From contig MU401490.1 of assembly GCA_022579005.1 (NCBI GenBank), forward strand, positions 124,001 through 188,000: a stretch of DNA of 64,000 nucleotides, in the 5' to 3' direction. Positions 1 to 12,095 of this stretch are shown piece by piece. The notes below the pieces were generated by a model, which worked only from the letters and a program-made list of their open reading frames with translations, made no database searches and had not been told where the DNA came from. The stretch is from Poronia punctata. Taxonomy: Eukaryota; Ascomycota; Sordariomycetes; Xylariales; Xylariaceae. Each line of letters begins with the position of its first letter. The stretch's first letter is position 1. The position numbers and the translations under genes are program-made.

Positions 1-3000
1 TGATGCAAAACAGGTAGGTTAGGTGTGTGTGTGTCTGCAGGGGTTGGCCATATACGTATACATAAGGTACCTACTTACACTATGTATTACAACGTACAAA
101 AAGATTCTAATAATAAAGAATCGGCAGCCGTGCTGTCCCGCAGCTGAGGAACTCTCTAACCTAGTGTACTTTTTACCTCACCTACCACGAGCAGAATTCT
201 GTAAGAAGGCGGCTTTCCCGTGCTCAGCCACGCTCTCCATACCTAACCTAACCTACCTTATGCGCTGCAAGAAATCCGTAGGTATGCCGTACATAGATAC
301 TCGTACACATATTCGGGGATAACGCCGCAGCTCGGTAGCCTATCATAACTGTAGACTAACCGACCGTTCTAATTCTACAGTGAATAGAAGCCCTGTATTT
401 TAACCCAAGGCAGCTGTTTTGTGGTCAAGGACAGAAGAAATACAAACCTGCATTCAATAAAGTACCTAACCTACTTTTTCTTTCTTTTCCACAAAACAAA
501 TCCTGTATTACGAGTACAACTCTATATAACTAAACTTACCTATTATTACCTCCTTTATGGCGTTGTTCCTGCAGTAGGGTGGTGAAGAACGTCGTATCAG
601 ACCCCCGAACGGATCCCTAAGCTTAATGGATAGGCGAGGGTTGGCGAGCATGAATTCCCTCCGTTTTGAAAATCCATGCGACATGATGTATCCGGGGAGG
701 AATATTGATCACTTATGTACCTACATACCTACATACCTACATACTTTGCTTTCCTCCATGACATATATCCTGCCGCCTCCCCCTGAGCTCTGCAGCCCAT
801 GACAACTAAAATACCCCAAGCAACCTTGGGGCAAGTATTGTCAAACATACAAAGCTGGTAAATAGTAAGTAGTTGGGGTCTATATTGCTTTAGGTACACA
901 GGAAGGGTTGGTTCACGCGAGAGCCACATTTGAAATTCAGGGCCGTCTAGGTACGCATGAACCTGTCATATACAGACAGATGGCTCATGTACTTGGGTAC
1001 TGCCCGCAGTAGATCAACTCAGATTGGGGACGTTTTAAAGAGCGTTACAGACATTCTGTGCAAAAGTACATGTATCAATTTACACTTACATCATAAGAAG
1101 TTGCTCTCAATTTTCTCTAGAGCTTCATGGTAAAGCGCCATACAGATACGATTTGCTGTTCTTTTGGTACATTTATGTCCATCTCCAAGGTCGTAGTTTG
1201 GTTGGTGGGTGAGATGGGGTGTGGAAGGAGGTAGGTACTTTGCATCGGGTATAGAAGTACCTAAAGGCAATCCGAGAGAAGCAATTGCAACCCTACCTCC
1301 AGTGCACCGCCCTCTGAATATGGTTATTTTCGGCTCCCTGGCTGCTTATTTCAGGTGCCTACTTTCCCTGCTTTAGGTACATCATATACCTCTTCATCTT
1401 AGTATGTACTTACTTTTATGTAAGTAATGAAATTGGATGAGGTTTGATTGGGTTAGACTGTATGTGGCAGCCACCTGCCGAGCAGCCAGGTGATCTTGGC
1501 TGAAATGCTGGATGGTTATCGCGCGAACGCCCTCACAACCAACAACATACACTCTCAATAAGCTCAGCGTTGTATTGTCCGCATCTGCATCTCTCTCTCC
1601 GCAGCAAAAAAAGCATCTAGATCCCCAGTCGGACTTAAAAACACCACAATTACTTTGACGACAGCGAAAATGTCCGTAGGGTCCTGTGCATGATGTCTAG
1701 GTAGTCAGTCTACAGCACCACATTGCTTATTGTCTAGTCTAGGTATCTTCAAGAGGGGTCACTCAAAAGTCAATCATCTCCCCATTTGAGTCCATCTTGG
1801 CCGTCCTGACAAATTCGATCGCCAAAGTGAGTATTAGCATAATGATCGGTAATGACCAACTTGATGCGGTTGATTCTGATATTATGATCATGACGAACGA
1901 GAAAACAATGATGACGAATAGGGCTACCCAAGGTCCCGCCTCTCCAACCTTTTTCCCGTCTGCCGCTTGCTTTTAGCTGGTCACGGTCACGGCCACGGCC
2001 ACGGCCACTTAGGTCGGCGACCTGACAAAATCAACGTCCAACAAAAGCCCGATGGCTTGCCATACAACCCTCCTTTTATGCATGTCTTGGGAAGCGAGGA
2101 CTGGGATTTTCCTGGAATACTTTGGACCTGTGCTGCATCAACTTCCACGGTTCATGAGCGGCCGCACCGTGCAGGGTTCAGTAGCCCAAGTGAATCAAAG
2201 ACTCGGGACCTTGCAGCGTGTCAGCGAAAAGTCTCATCGCGCGCGCACGAGATGGGAGATGGCCATCTATCTAGGTTAGGTACCGATATATGAGAGCGAA
2301 ATATGGGAAAAGTCGAGATCTTGGGACGTTGGTGACGTGATTGCGGGTTATCGCATTTCCAAAAGGACAAATACACGCGAGCATCCAGAAGACGGCCATA
2401 TAAGTCGGCGTAATCATCCCTCATCTCCGGTTTCCGCAGTCCCACCTATCACGACATAGGTAGCCCCGACATGGCCGAGCAAGCGACATTGTTCGTCAAA
2501 CGGTCCTCAAGCTTTATGCCGATACCACGGTCCTGGAACCACCAACAACCCCAAAGGGGGTCGTGGTTCCATTTCAGTCGAGCCCCATTCGACGTGTCCG
2601 AGGTGGGCTAGGGAATCCTCGTGATCGACGTATTACGGGTACACAAGTGTGCTAGCCGAGTACTAAACGAGGCCCTGGTGGTTGCGTAATGGTTGCGATG
2701 GCTTCTCAGGCAATCACATCTACCTAGCCACCTACCCTTCCACCAACAGACAGCATGTGCCCGTCGCCTTCTGCCTTCTTTGCCCTCATGGCCCATGACC
2801 CATGGCTCATGGTTCATGTCCCCCCAAAAGTTCATGTTGTGCTACTAGATCTCGTTCTACGGCTACGGATAGCGAGTTAATCTCGCGCGTCCCTTGCACA
2901 GCTCCGCCCGGCTCTGTCCAGAGCCGAGAGCCCAATTTTGCCGCTCGTGTTGCTGTGTCCGCCAGTGACATTCTCGAAGCATCCCGTGGGCATCAGATAC

Positions 3001-5450
3001 ACAAACCCATTATGTGGTGTGCAGTGGGCATGGGCGATCCTACGCCGCGATCACGAGGCGTAGAATGGGATGGGCATCTCTATGCTATCATCCCGCCGCG
3101 ACAGACGCGAACGCGGCAGCAGCTCCGCCTGTCACCTCTTCCGCACCCCGCCTAGGATCCATCCACCGTCTCAAGCAACAAGTACGGTTCGTCCGCCATC
3201 CTGACCGCTCGGGCGTAGATCACAGGCACACACACACACACACGGATATGTGCCAAAGCCCAGGCTAGGGATTTTCTAGGTTATCCAGCCCTTTCCAAGG
3301 CAGAGGCGGCGCCTGTCCTTATCTGGCACGATTAGTTCTATATACCTATCTGGTGATCTACCTTGAGGCATGCAGCCCAATCCCGCTAATACCGAATCTA
3401 CAGTAGCGTATCCCATTGCGCTTGCTTGCTTGCCTGCCGCCGTGTAGTGGTTCGGGTCTGGGATCGACGGATAGATAGATGGGCGTATGTAACCTCATTC
3501 TCTCATCCTGACCAGTAAGATGTCACGAAGCGCTACAAACTACGCAGGTATAGCTCTGGCATTGCAGAAGCTTGAATAGATAACCAAGGATACAGGCCTT
3601 TGCTCTGTATTTTTTTTTAGCATCTCCATATATGTGTCACCTTACATGGTGGATGCATATTCTACCACCCAGGTGAAGGGACGGGCAGCATTTCTAGTAT
3701 GCGGCAGCCAGACAGTGTTTTACGAATGCGCGGACTCTAAACTACCTAGACTACGTGGTAGTCCAGGTACCTGTTTTTTTGCGTCACAGTTTGTGCATCC
3801 TTTGTACGTCTATCCCTTTCTTTCCACGCGACCAAAAACAGGAACAAGTCAAGAGGTTGTACCGGTCCGATTCCAAAAGTTTGACTCTCGTGGTTCACTT
3901 TCTTTTCTTTCCTTTTTTTTCTTCTTCCCTTTTCCCTTTTCTACGTGTACTCTCTTGCTTGCTTGCTGTGCTAGACTCTCCCAAGACTCTTTCCCCTCTT
4001 CTCACTTCTCGTGCCGCGCCCTTATCATACCGTACCGTACCCATGCCAGGTTCCCTAGGCTAACGAGAATTGAGCATCACAGCAAGTACCATACATTAGT
4101 ACGGTACAGTATGCGACCCTGTGCGGCGGATGGCGTCGGACGGTCCCCGCAATCATACCTATTACATGCTTATTCATATGTACATGTACATGTATAGACA
4201 TGGGTCTTGATTGGTCAGTTACCTACCTATTCTGGTAAGCATGTACCTGACATCCTTACCTCCTATCCCTACACGTTTAGGTATGTACGAGGTAGCTATG
4301 CCGATATGCCGATGCCGAGCAAGATGGAAGAAGCTCACCGTTTATAGACATGGACGGACCTACGTAAGATAGGTCCAAGTGAACCATTATCGCAGCTAGA
4401 AAGGTTCAGAAACCGCCGCTGAACGGCGATACCATGTCCAGTCAAGCAACGATTTACGTCCAAGTACCTACCGGTTCCATTAGCCGCCGAACGGGTTGAC
4501 GGGTAGGTAGGTATGAGCACCTAATCTTAGGTAAGGATACTGTGTAAGACAGGATGGATGATACACATACCTACTTCAAGCGAGTAAAAGCCTGGTAGAC
4601 TAAGATCTCCAGATACTAGGTTAGGTATCAGCGCGGTTTGTCCCGCGCGACCCGCCCCGTACCGTGAGGTAACCTTCCATCTACTCGTACGTATAATTAC
4701 GTATACTTGTAGAGCACAAAGTAGTACAAAGTCCTAGATAGGCAAGATATACAGACAGACAAACTTCTTTTTTTTCTTTTCTTTATCAGAGCCATGTACT
4801 CTACACGTACTTGTAGATATGGATAGGTGAGCACACATTACATGGTCTATCTTATAACTAGGTTAGGTATAAATATTTGAACTGGCCCTCAAAACAGCAT
4901 CTTAGGTGATGTTAGTCAGCTTTAAATCAAATCAAAGATACGCACTAATGCCAGGTACCGTTGTATTCTATCTAGTCTAGATATAACCGTAACCTCCTAA
5001 ACTTGACTTGCACTACGTACTTACTTACATACGTCTTTACCCGGTATATCTCTATCACAGGCTATTAAAGTACATATAGGTCTAGTTAAGGTAGGGAAGG
5101 AGGAGTGAGGGGCACAAAGGTGATGTAAAAGGGGGGGTAGGTAGGTAAACGTGTCTAACAAATATACAAGCAACGCTGCACGCTGGAAGAGTGGAAAAGA
5201 AGTAAAAACAGTTTTTTTTTTCCTTTAGTCTACCTATCTACAAGTACAAGTAGTGCAACTGATCTAGAAAGATACCTACTTATCTGCCAATCTACTTGTA
5301 AGATTTCATAATTACGTGTACTTGTAAGTAAATCTAGATATTATTGTTACAAGTAGTTACGTTACCTACAAGTTACCTACCTACCTACCTAACCTATGCT
5401 TACCCCTTTTCCTTTTCCTTCTTTCTATACTTTCTTCCTTTTGCGTTTAT

Positions 5451-5547
5451 CAGTTCAGTCTCAGTTTCAAATTTTAACATGCAAGTAAAAAAAACCAAGT
5501 AATTGGATAGGAAAGCAGCCGTTAAACAAGTTGACCTTTACCAGATT
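5451..5547 (+). repeat. Direct repeat, copy A
   Basis: This segment recurs about 170 bp downstream (5622-5731). Shared blocks include ACATGCAAGTAAAA, AATTGGATAGGAAAGCAGCC and ACAAGTTGACC. The copies differ by small indels, mostly in the A-tract and in added AGGT words. It looks like an old tandem duplication of non-coding DNA; no function is evident. Confidence 0.75.
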
Positions 5548-5621
5548 CGGATTTCATCTTCTAAACTTTACAGATTAGGTTATGTTAGCCTTGTTAGGTA
5601 ACGATATTCCCTTCTTGCATC

Positions 5622-5731
5622 TGTCAGTTTTGCTTAGTTCAAATTTCAAACATGCAAGTAAAAAAAAAAAAAAGTCAAGTAGGTAATTGGATAGGAAAGC
5701 AGCCGTTAGACAAGTTGACCTTACCTAGATT
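5622..5731 (+). repeat. Direct repeat, copy B
   Basis: Second copy of the repeat at 5451-5547, with a longer A-tract (14 A) after the ATGCAAGT block. A further weak echo (a T-rich stretch followed by ATATGCAAG) is seen near 5807-5850, so the ancestral unit may have been present three times. Confidence 0.75.
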
Positions 5732-5879
5732 TTGATCCATCCCCTAACCCCAACTTAACAAGGTTAGGTTAGGTAAGGATGTTGCTTCCCCTTTTCCTAA
5801 CCTAACCAGTTTTGTTTTGTTTGGTCTTTGTTTCATATGCAAGAAGAAAACGCACAAGCACGTCACAGGAAAAGAAGGT

Positions 5880-5899
5880 GGGGGGGGGGGGGGGGGGGG
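5880..5899 (+). repeat. Poly-G run of 20
   Basis: A 20-base G homopolymer lying about 95 bp before the N gap. Together with the poly-C and G14C12 blocks on the other side of the gap it marks a difficult or low-quality stretch of assembly. Confidence 0.8.
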
Positions 5900-5905
5900 T
5901 TTTTT

Positions 5906-5978
5906 GGATTTATTAAAAATAAAACTAGGTACCTATTAAAAAAATATAAACAATAGGCATTGACAGCAAGATTATAGA
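5906..5978 (+). repeat. Left copy of the duplication around the gap
   Basis: The segment matches 6104-6176 at a constant offset of 198 bp. CTAGGTACCTATT at 5925 recurs at 6123, and a 26-base block at 5953-5978 recurs exactly at 6151-6176. The left copy is A-rich where the right copy has mixed bases, as if it were a poorly called version of the same sequence. Confidence 0.75.
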
Positions 5979-5994
5979 TAAAAAAAAAATTTTA

Positions 5995-6004
5995 NNNNNN
6001 NNNN
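5995..6004. other. Assembly gap (10 N)
   Basis: Ten N characters join two contigs. The length is a round placeholder and says nothing about true distance. The gap lies between the two copies of a 198-bp-offset repeat, so the flanks may be overlapping ends of the same locus. Confidence 0.95.
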
Positions 6005-6042
6005 TTTTTTTTTTCTTTTTTTATTAAACAACCCACCCCACA

Positions 6043-6097
6043 CCCCCCCCCCCCCCCCCCCTCGGCCGCGCGGGGGGGGGGGGGGCCCCCCCCCCCC
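6043..6097 (+). repeat. Poly-C run and G14C12 block
   Basis: C19 (6043-6061) is followed by a short CG-rich spacer, then G14 and C12 back to back (6072-6097). The G14C12 block is a perfect inverted repeat. The composition is unlike the flanks and is probably an assembly or sequencing artefact next to the gap, though natural poly-G/C tracts also occur further into the window. Confidence 0.7.
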
Positions 6098-6103
6098 ATG
6101 ATA

Positions 6104-6176
6104 GGATTTCTTAACTCTATATCTAGGTACCTATTTAACCTAGATAGACTATAGGCATTGACAGCAAGATTATAGA
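6104..6176 (+). repeat. Right copy of the duplication around the gap
   Basis: Partner of 5906-5978, offset 198 bp, including the identical 26-base block at 6151-6176. This copy has the more normal base mix of the two. Confidence 0.75.
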
Positions 6177-8237
6177 GAATAACAAACTTGTAAACATTTG
6201 CCTATCTAGAAAAAAGAAAATCAAAAAAACAAACATTTGTTTATACCTACGTAGCTTTATATCAACCCCTCCCCTCTTCCCCTTTTTAGAGAAATTACCA
6301 AGTAACCCTGACCCCGGTAAGTATAGGATGATGAGAATATTTTACTACAAGAACATGTAGGATATCAGGGGAGCTAAACTAAACATCATCTTAACAATAA
6401 CAACAACAACAACATCCCACTTAGAAAAAAGACAGAATTAAATCTTGAAATAAAAAAAAGGGACATTCTTTTCTCTCTCTTTCCTTTGATCTACCGGAAC
6501 ATACATGATCTTTATCCCCGGCCTAAGTTGATCAGTTCCCCTGCTGTAGATTTATACGTGTATGTAATACCGGTTCTAGAGTTTCACGTCCATGTAGTCA
6601 AAAAAAAATTAAAAAAATTTCCAGGATGAAAAATCATGGAGAAAAATGACGGACATATCAAGCAAGGGTTAGGTTAGAGTTAGAGGTACCTACCTACTCG
6701 TAGGATTAAACCACAAAAAAGTACCTTACTTACTTAATAAAGTAAAAATGTAAATCTGAAGCAAAAGTAGGCAGGGGAATGAATAAAATTCATGCATATC
6801 AGGGAGATCATAACATTACATGCATCGGCATACAACATATAAAAAAGCCTGTTATAATGTCGAAACAAGGGGGAGGGGTTAGGTTAGGTAGGTAAGGTAG
6901 ATGATGATCACGGCACCGGAACCGACGCGTGTAAAAAGTGTAGACGCACGAAGATCTTTTTTTTTGTTATACAGGGATTAAAATACCATTGCAGTAGCGT
7001 ATATATACAATACCTACTTTACGTATAGGGGGGGGGGGAAACATTCCGGCTTAGCGGTGAGGTTGTAAGTACTAAGCAGGTAGGGTAAGTAACAACCTCT
7101 CTCTCTCTCTCTCCCTCTTTATTTCTTAAGGGCCCAAAAAAAAAACCCCCTGTTTAATCTAACCAAGAGCTTATTAGTACATACATACTCATACCTACTT
7201 ACTTGTAGACTGTAGTAGGTAGCATCAGCAAGGGGGGGGGGGGTCGGAAAAACCAGAGGATATCGTCAAGTCAAGTAGGTAGGCAGTCAAGAACCGGATC
7301 TTCCCTCCCTATCCCTGTCTTTCAGCTGTTGACTTGCAACCGAACTAGGTAAGACACGGTTAGTTCTAAACCCGAAAACTCTCTAGATGATCTACATACA
7401 TTAAGCACATGCATGCATAATTGCTAGGTATATACGTTACCTACCGAGTTCTTCCTTTCCCTTTTTTTTTTTAATAAGGCAAAGAGGGTTGAGGGTTACA
7501 TATGACGAATGTTTCTTCATCTCGATCTGGTGGGACAGGGGGACAGGCTCGGACAGGACGAATGGGGGGGCGGGTTTTTTTTTTGAGATGTCAATCTTGA
7601 TTAAGGTAGGTATACAAAAGAGGAAAAAGGGTGACAAAAGGGCCCACGTCTTGCATGCGGTACCTACTAACTCTCTTATTTCGTCTCTGACCAATCAGGA
7701 GTCGTTTTCCACCTTTCTTGAAAGCTTCATTTTCTTTTAGACGAAATGAGGTTTGCGGGGATGTGATTACACATAGGTATCCTATTTTCCCTGAACATCA
7801 AATCATTTTTCATCGAGTGGTCCTGGGCCTGGGCCTGGTCCGCCTTGTAGGATTTGTTGTGAATGAGTAGGAAAATGCAAAGTAGGTTTTGACAATCGCA
7901 TTGGTTAGATTTCTAAATGTATTGTGTCTATCAACATGTAAGGTAGGTATTTCCAAGTTGGAGAATCTCTAACCCACTCTATCTACTTGTAAGTATCTAT
8001 CCCTTGCGGATTTTCATCGCTAATATCGTTCTTGCTGTAGAAATGCGCTCCCGTGTGTGCTAAACCAATGCAATAGGCACTGGCTTGCAACTACTACACA
8101 CATGTGTAGAAGTAATGCAATGTACCATGCACAGTTGTCCTGGTGACCGCCAGGAATAGCAAACAGCTGGTCTCACTACCTGGTGCCGTATTGGAGTGAC
8201 CGTACATGTGTGTCCTGCCTCCCAAGTTTTGACGCAC
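6177..8237. other. Intergenic region, no gene recognised
   Basis: Low-complexity non-coding DNA with A-tracts, G-runs (7027-7038 and 7232-7242), a CT microsatellite near 7097-7111 and many TACC/GGTA words. Two overlapping frames on opposite strands (7437-7740) are short, compositionally skewed and not credible genes. The right end contains the 3' flank of the phosphatase gene that ends at 8238. Confidence 0.55.
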
Positions 8238-9523
8238 TCAGAGGACATTAGAGAACTCTAGCGTCACCCGGCCATCTGGACTGCATGTCAGCATCTTGAC
8301 AGAGCTCAAGTCAGTCACCACCCAGTCCGGTTGAGCAGCCTTGACCTGTTCAAGGGTATGGCTCGTGACAAGTCCGAGCACCTTGCAACCGGCCGCCTTG
8401 CCCGCTCTGATACCGGCAGGACTGTCCTCAAGCACCAGGACCTCGGCCTCGGCGGAGAGCCCGAGATTGGACCGCCCGAGGAGGTAGCAGGTCGGGTCCG
8501 GCTTGCCGTTCTCTACCGACTCAGCCGTGACAAGATGCTCGGGCGTCGGAAGCTTCAACACGTCCAGCCATCCGTGGACGAGCGGTTCCGAGCCCGAAGT
8601 CACGATTGTCCAGGTTGCGTTAGTTGCGATGAGTTGGTCCAGTAGAGCCCTTGCTCCTGGGATCTCGGTAGCCTCGTCTCCGTACTTCTTGGGCATTATC
8701 CCCTCTATATGTCTCACATCTGTTAGTGGGGGAAGTTCATCCCTCCGTTAGTTAACTTGATGACAAAGACGCTAAGAGAATGCCAGGGGGGGTTGAAACT
8801 AGAACTAGAACTGGAACTGGAACTGGAACAGGAGGCTTCAGTTTCAGGGCCGAATGTTTGTCATTGCCTCCGAAACCACTTTAACCCCCTGTATGTGAGG
8901 AATATGTAGTATAGTCTGGCTTACATTCCATTGTCGCCTTTTCAGGGGCAATCTCTTTAAGGCAATCTATCTGTGCAAATCACGTCAGTCAGTCGGTTCC
9001 TAGTTTTTTGTCTTTCCACCCCCTTGATAACGACAAAGGCGTCCGGACGGTCTCGGGCTCATGCAATGCTCCGGGTTCAAGGCGGATAAGTGACTGATAC
9101 CACTTTTCAGACATTTTTTTGGAATATCCCTGAAAGTCGAGTCTTGGGGAGGCGGGGTAAGAGTCGTCTCCAAGGGATTGATTGCCCCAGAACAAAACTT
9201 GAACTTACACTGCGGCGACCGTGCGAAGTCTGCAGGATGACTTCAGGATCGACACCGATTTCTTTTCCGATTCTACGGGAATTTGGTTAGCCGTTGCCTC
9301 ACTCTCACTTCTCACTTCTCTACTCCGCGGGGCGGCTATGGGAATTTGGAGGTATGACAGGGGGGGTTGGGGGGGTTGAAGCCCAAGGGAGGGACAAAAA
9401 GAGAGAGCAATCTCACGAATGCCAATGCTTCACAACAGCCGATGTGGAATCGATTATGGTCCCATCCATGTCGAAGAGGAGGCCATCGAATGTGACGGTA
9501 AGGGGGCTTGCGATTGGAGACAT
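8238..9523 (-). CDS. HAD-family glycerol/sugar-phosphate phosphatase (GPP/DOG type)
   Basis: Predicted product is a soluble 232-residue HAD subfamily I phosphatase of the yeast Gpp1/Dog2 group, which dephosphorylates glycerol-3-phosphate or 2-deoxyglucose-6-phosphate. Exons on the minus strand are 9417-9523, 9209-9272, 8925-8970 and 8238-8719. Phases close at each join and introns are GT-AG (for example gtaagt...cacag). Visible motifs: motif I DMDGT with nucleophile Asp18 and Asp20, motif II as IVTSG, the GKPDP loop, and motif IV LEDSPAGIRAG. The chosen ATG at 9521-9523 gives the usual short N-terminus before motif I. The introns (144, 238 and 205 nt) are long for a fungus, and the third contains a short AACTGG tandem. 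It is divergent from the Nug1 gene, 883 bp away. Family assignment is secure; the substrate (glycerol-phosphate or deoxyglucose-phosphate) is not decided by sequence. Confidence 0.9.
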
Positions 9524-10406
9524 CCTGCTTGTCCTTTTTTATGACTTCGCCGACCTCAACCAGATTGGAGACGAAAGTGCGAGCGAAAGAGATTAAGGCG
9601 AGAAACGGCTTGACAAGTACGATGTAAACGAGAAAATCCAAATCTAAGGGCAGTAATGCAATGTTTTTTTCTTCTATTTGTCTATCAAGAATTTCAGCTG
9701 ACAACATGAAATTGACTATTCTTTTTATGTCTGCCACGAAGATGAAGGGAAACCACAAGACACTAGGTTAAGGCTTTACCGATGTCGCTACCTACATGTA
9801 TGCAATAACCATAAGCACTGCGTTTTCACCGATTAGGATACTCCGCATACACGCACCTACTCGTACACGTAGCGCCATCCACGACATACCGGCTGTTCTT
9901 CAACTACCGACGGATTGGCCTCTTTTCAATTGATCCGCTTATCGCGGAAGCAGATATTATGTACAATATTCAAAGTCGTTTTGATGTGTCATAGACGAAC
10001 CTCTGTCCATGTCGGCGAACCTTTCAATCGAAGAGTAATCGTGTATTAGATTACTTGATCTAATAAGTACCGACTTGTACATACATGAGGTCACTAAAGG
10101 TCTCTTTGTTGAGAGTGCAGTGTGTGTGCAATGCCTTCCGTGTAGAAAGGAGGGTGCTTGGAGGGGCTCTACCCACTTAGCGGGCGGTAAGCGTTCTTAG
10201 TGGGCTTTGGCGTCTTATCAGACACAAAACGTTGGGCTTATCGGCAGCTATCGGTTCTTATCAGTGGCGGTGAGGGGCGGCAATACCCGTAATTTACTGG
10301 CAGAAGTCAACTTTTTGTTGTGGGTGTATGTGTGGTGTACGAGAGCTTTGGACAACGACGTCCTCACCCTTACCCTCGTATATACCTAGCCTAAAATATA
10401 CACAAA
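9524..10406. promoter_or_regulatory. Shared divergent upstream region (phosphatase / Nug1)
   Basis: 883 bp between the start codons of the minus-strand phosphatase and plus-strand Nug1. It must contain both promoters, but I see no unambiguous TATA box or known operator. It includes one TACTCGTA word at 9858-9865. No coding potential was found. Confidence 0.5.
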
Positions 10407-12095
10407 ATGGGAGGCATAAATAAACCAAAAAGTCAGTTGCCCTTGAGAAATCTACCTCGATTGGATGTGGTGTAAAAAAACTAACCGACTTGCGAAACAG
10501 AGCCCAAGTCTAAGCGCACCCCCGTCCGGTTAAGACACAAGATCGAGAAGGCGTCTGCCGCAAAGCAACGGAAAGCCAGAAAGGAGGCAAAGAAGAATCC
10601 ACAATGGGTATCAAAGCTAAAGAAGGATCCGGGCATTCCCAATCTATTCCCCTACAAGGAGAAGATCCTGCACGAGATTGAAGAAGCCCGTAGGAGAAAA
10701 GAAGAGGAACAGCGCCGCCGGAGAGAGATGGCCAAGGCAGCCAAAACTGGAGCTACGACAGAAGGAGACCAAGCTGCAGAGGATGATGACGATATGGAAG
10801 GCACTTTCGACATGGACGACAGCGAGATGATGGACGAGGATGACGTCGATGATGGAGACGACTCCAACCCTATGGCTGCTCTCTTAGCCAGCGCAAGAGC
10901 GGCGGCTGAGAAGTATGACCGCGAGCTGCAAAGTGGAGAGGAGATGGACGACGACGAAGATGAATCCGAAGACGACGACTCGGACGGCGGATTCGAATTT
11001 TCCACACACGGCTCTTCAAGAAAAGCCCACGACAAGGTTTTCAAGCAAGTGGTGGACCAAGCGGACGTGGTTCTTTACGTCCTAGATGCGCGCGACCCCG
11101 AGGGCACGCGATCCAAGGAGATTGAGCGCATGGTCATGGCCGCCGCCAGTGGTGGGAAGCGGTTGATGCTCGTGTTGAACAAGATCGATCTCATCCCTCC
11201 TCCGGTGCTGAAAGAGTGGCTGGCCTACCTCCGACGATACTTCCCTACCCTCCCTCTGCGGGCTTCCAAGTCGGCCCCTAACTCCCATGTCTTCAACCAC
11301 CCCAACCTGACGACGAAGAGCACGTCTGAGGCTCTATTCAAGTCCCTAAAGTCATTTGCCGCTTCAAAGCAGCTGAAGCGCGCCGTGGCCGTTGGTGTAA
11401 TAGGGTATCCTAATGTAGGAAAGTCATCCGTCATTAACGCTCTTCTCGCCGGTCTCGGTGGTCGAGGCAAGGCAGCTTGCCCTGCTGGTGCCGAGGCAGG
11501 AGTTACAACGAGCATACGGGCCGTCAAAATCGACAGTAAACTCACACTACTCGACTCACCTGGTATCGTTTTCCCCTCGAAGACGGAGGGCGCCACCACC
11601 AAGAGAAGCCCGACAGAAGAGCATGCCCACCTCGTTCTACTTAATGCAATCCCTCCCAAGCAGATCGAGGATCCGAGACCAGCGGTGACATTATTGCTCA
11701 AGCGACTCTCGTCTTCACCACAACTCATGCAAAAACTAATGGACGTTTACGACCTACCGCCTCTCATGACTACCAATGGCGACCCTACCACAGACTTTTT
11801 AGTGCAGGTGGCTAGGAAACGCGGACGACTGGGTCGCGGCGGTATTCCCAATTTAGAAGCTGCGGCGATGACGGTCGTGATGGACTGGAGAGACGGACGT
11901 ATACAAGGATGGACAGAAGCGCCCAAACTGCCCGAAGCTCCCAAGGCCGGTGCGGCGGGAAAGCAGGCCTCTGAGACGACAGTGCCTGCCGACCAGAAGG
12001 TAATAGTGACAGAGTGGGCCAAGGAGTTCAAGCTCGATGGCTTATGGGGTGATGGTGACGGGGAGACGGGTGGTGTAGAAGCCATGGAGCAGTAA
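10407..12095 (+). CDS. NUG1: Nucleolar GTPase Nug1 (60S ribosome assembly)
   Basis: A circularly permuted YlqF/RbgA-type GTPase that acts in the nucleolus and nucleoplasm on pre-60S ribosomal particles. The main exon is 10501-12095. Its upstream frame before the first internal ATG encodes the conserved basic N-terminus (KPKSKRTPVRLRHKIEKA). A 25-nt first exon (10407-10431) with a 69-nt intron (donor gtcagt, branch ctaac, acceptor aaacag) gives an in-frame start MGGINKPK and 539 residues. Motifs appear in permuted order: DARDP (about residue 205), G4 NKID (about 235), G1 GYPNVGKSS (about 310) and G3 DSPG (about 359). A long Asp/Glu-rich stretch lies between the basic region and the GTPase domain, as is common in Nug1/GNL3L proteins. 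The first exon is the least certain part. It is convergent with the Rsc7-like gene. Confidence 0.92.

Larger units (their letters stand above)
1..5994. other. Intergenic region, no gene recognised
   Basis: No open frame here has recognisable protein similarity, and codon structure is absent. The sequence is rich in short words such as CCTACCTA, TAGGTAGG and GGTTAGG, T-tracts and A-tracts. A short tandem of CACGGC hexamers lies near 1981-2009. The longest frame, 3634-4197 (+), is driven by T-rich and C-rich low complexity (runs of Phe, Leu and Ser) and is not credible as a gene. Approaching 6 kb the sequence becomes dominated by homopolymers. Confidence 0.6.

Noticed and set aside
3634..4197. 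187-codon frame on the plus strand
   Set aside because: Composed of pyrimidine-tract-derived Phe/Leu/Ser runs and GTAC-repeat-derived residues; no similarity, no codon bias, no splice support.
5760..6900. Telomere-like GGTTAGGTTAGG words
   Set aside because: Copies are only two or three units long, mixed with TAGGTAGG variants and scattered throughout the window; not a telomere array (fungal telomeres are usually TTAGGG).
7437..7740. Two overlapping 80-residue frames on opposite strands
   Set aside because: Both span poly-T/poly-G tracts and have no recognisable motif.
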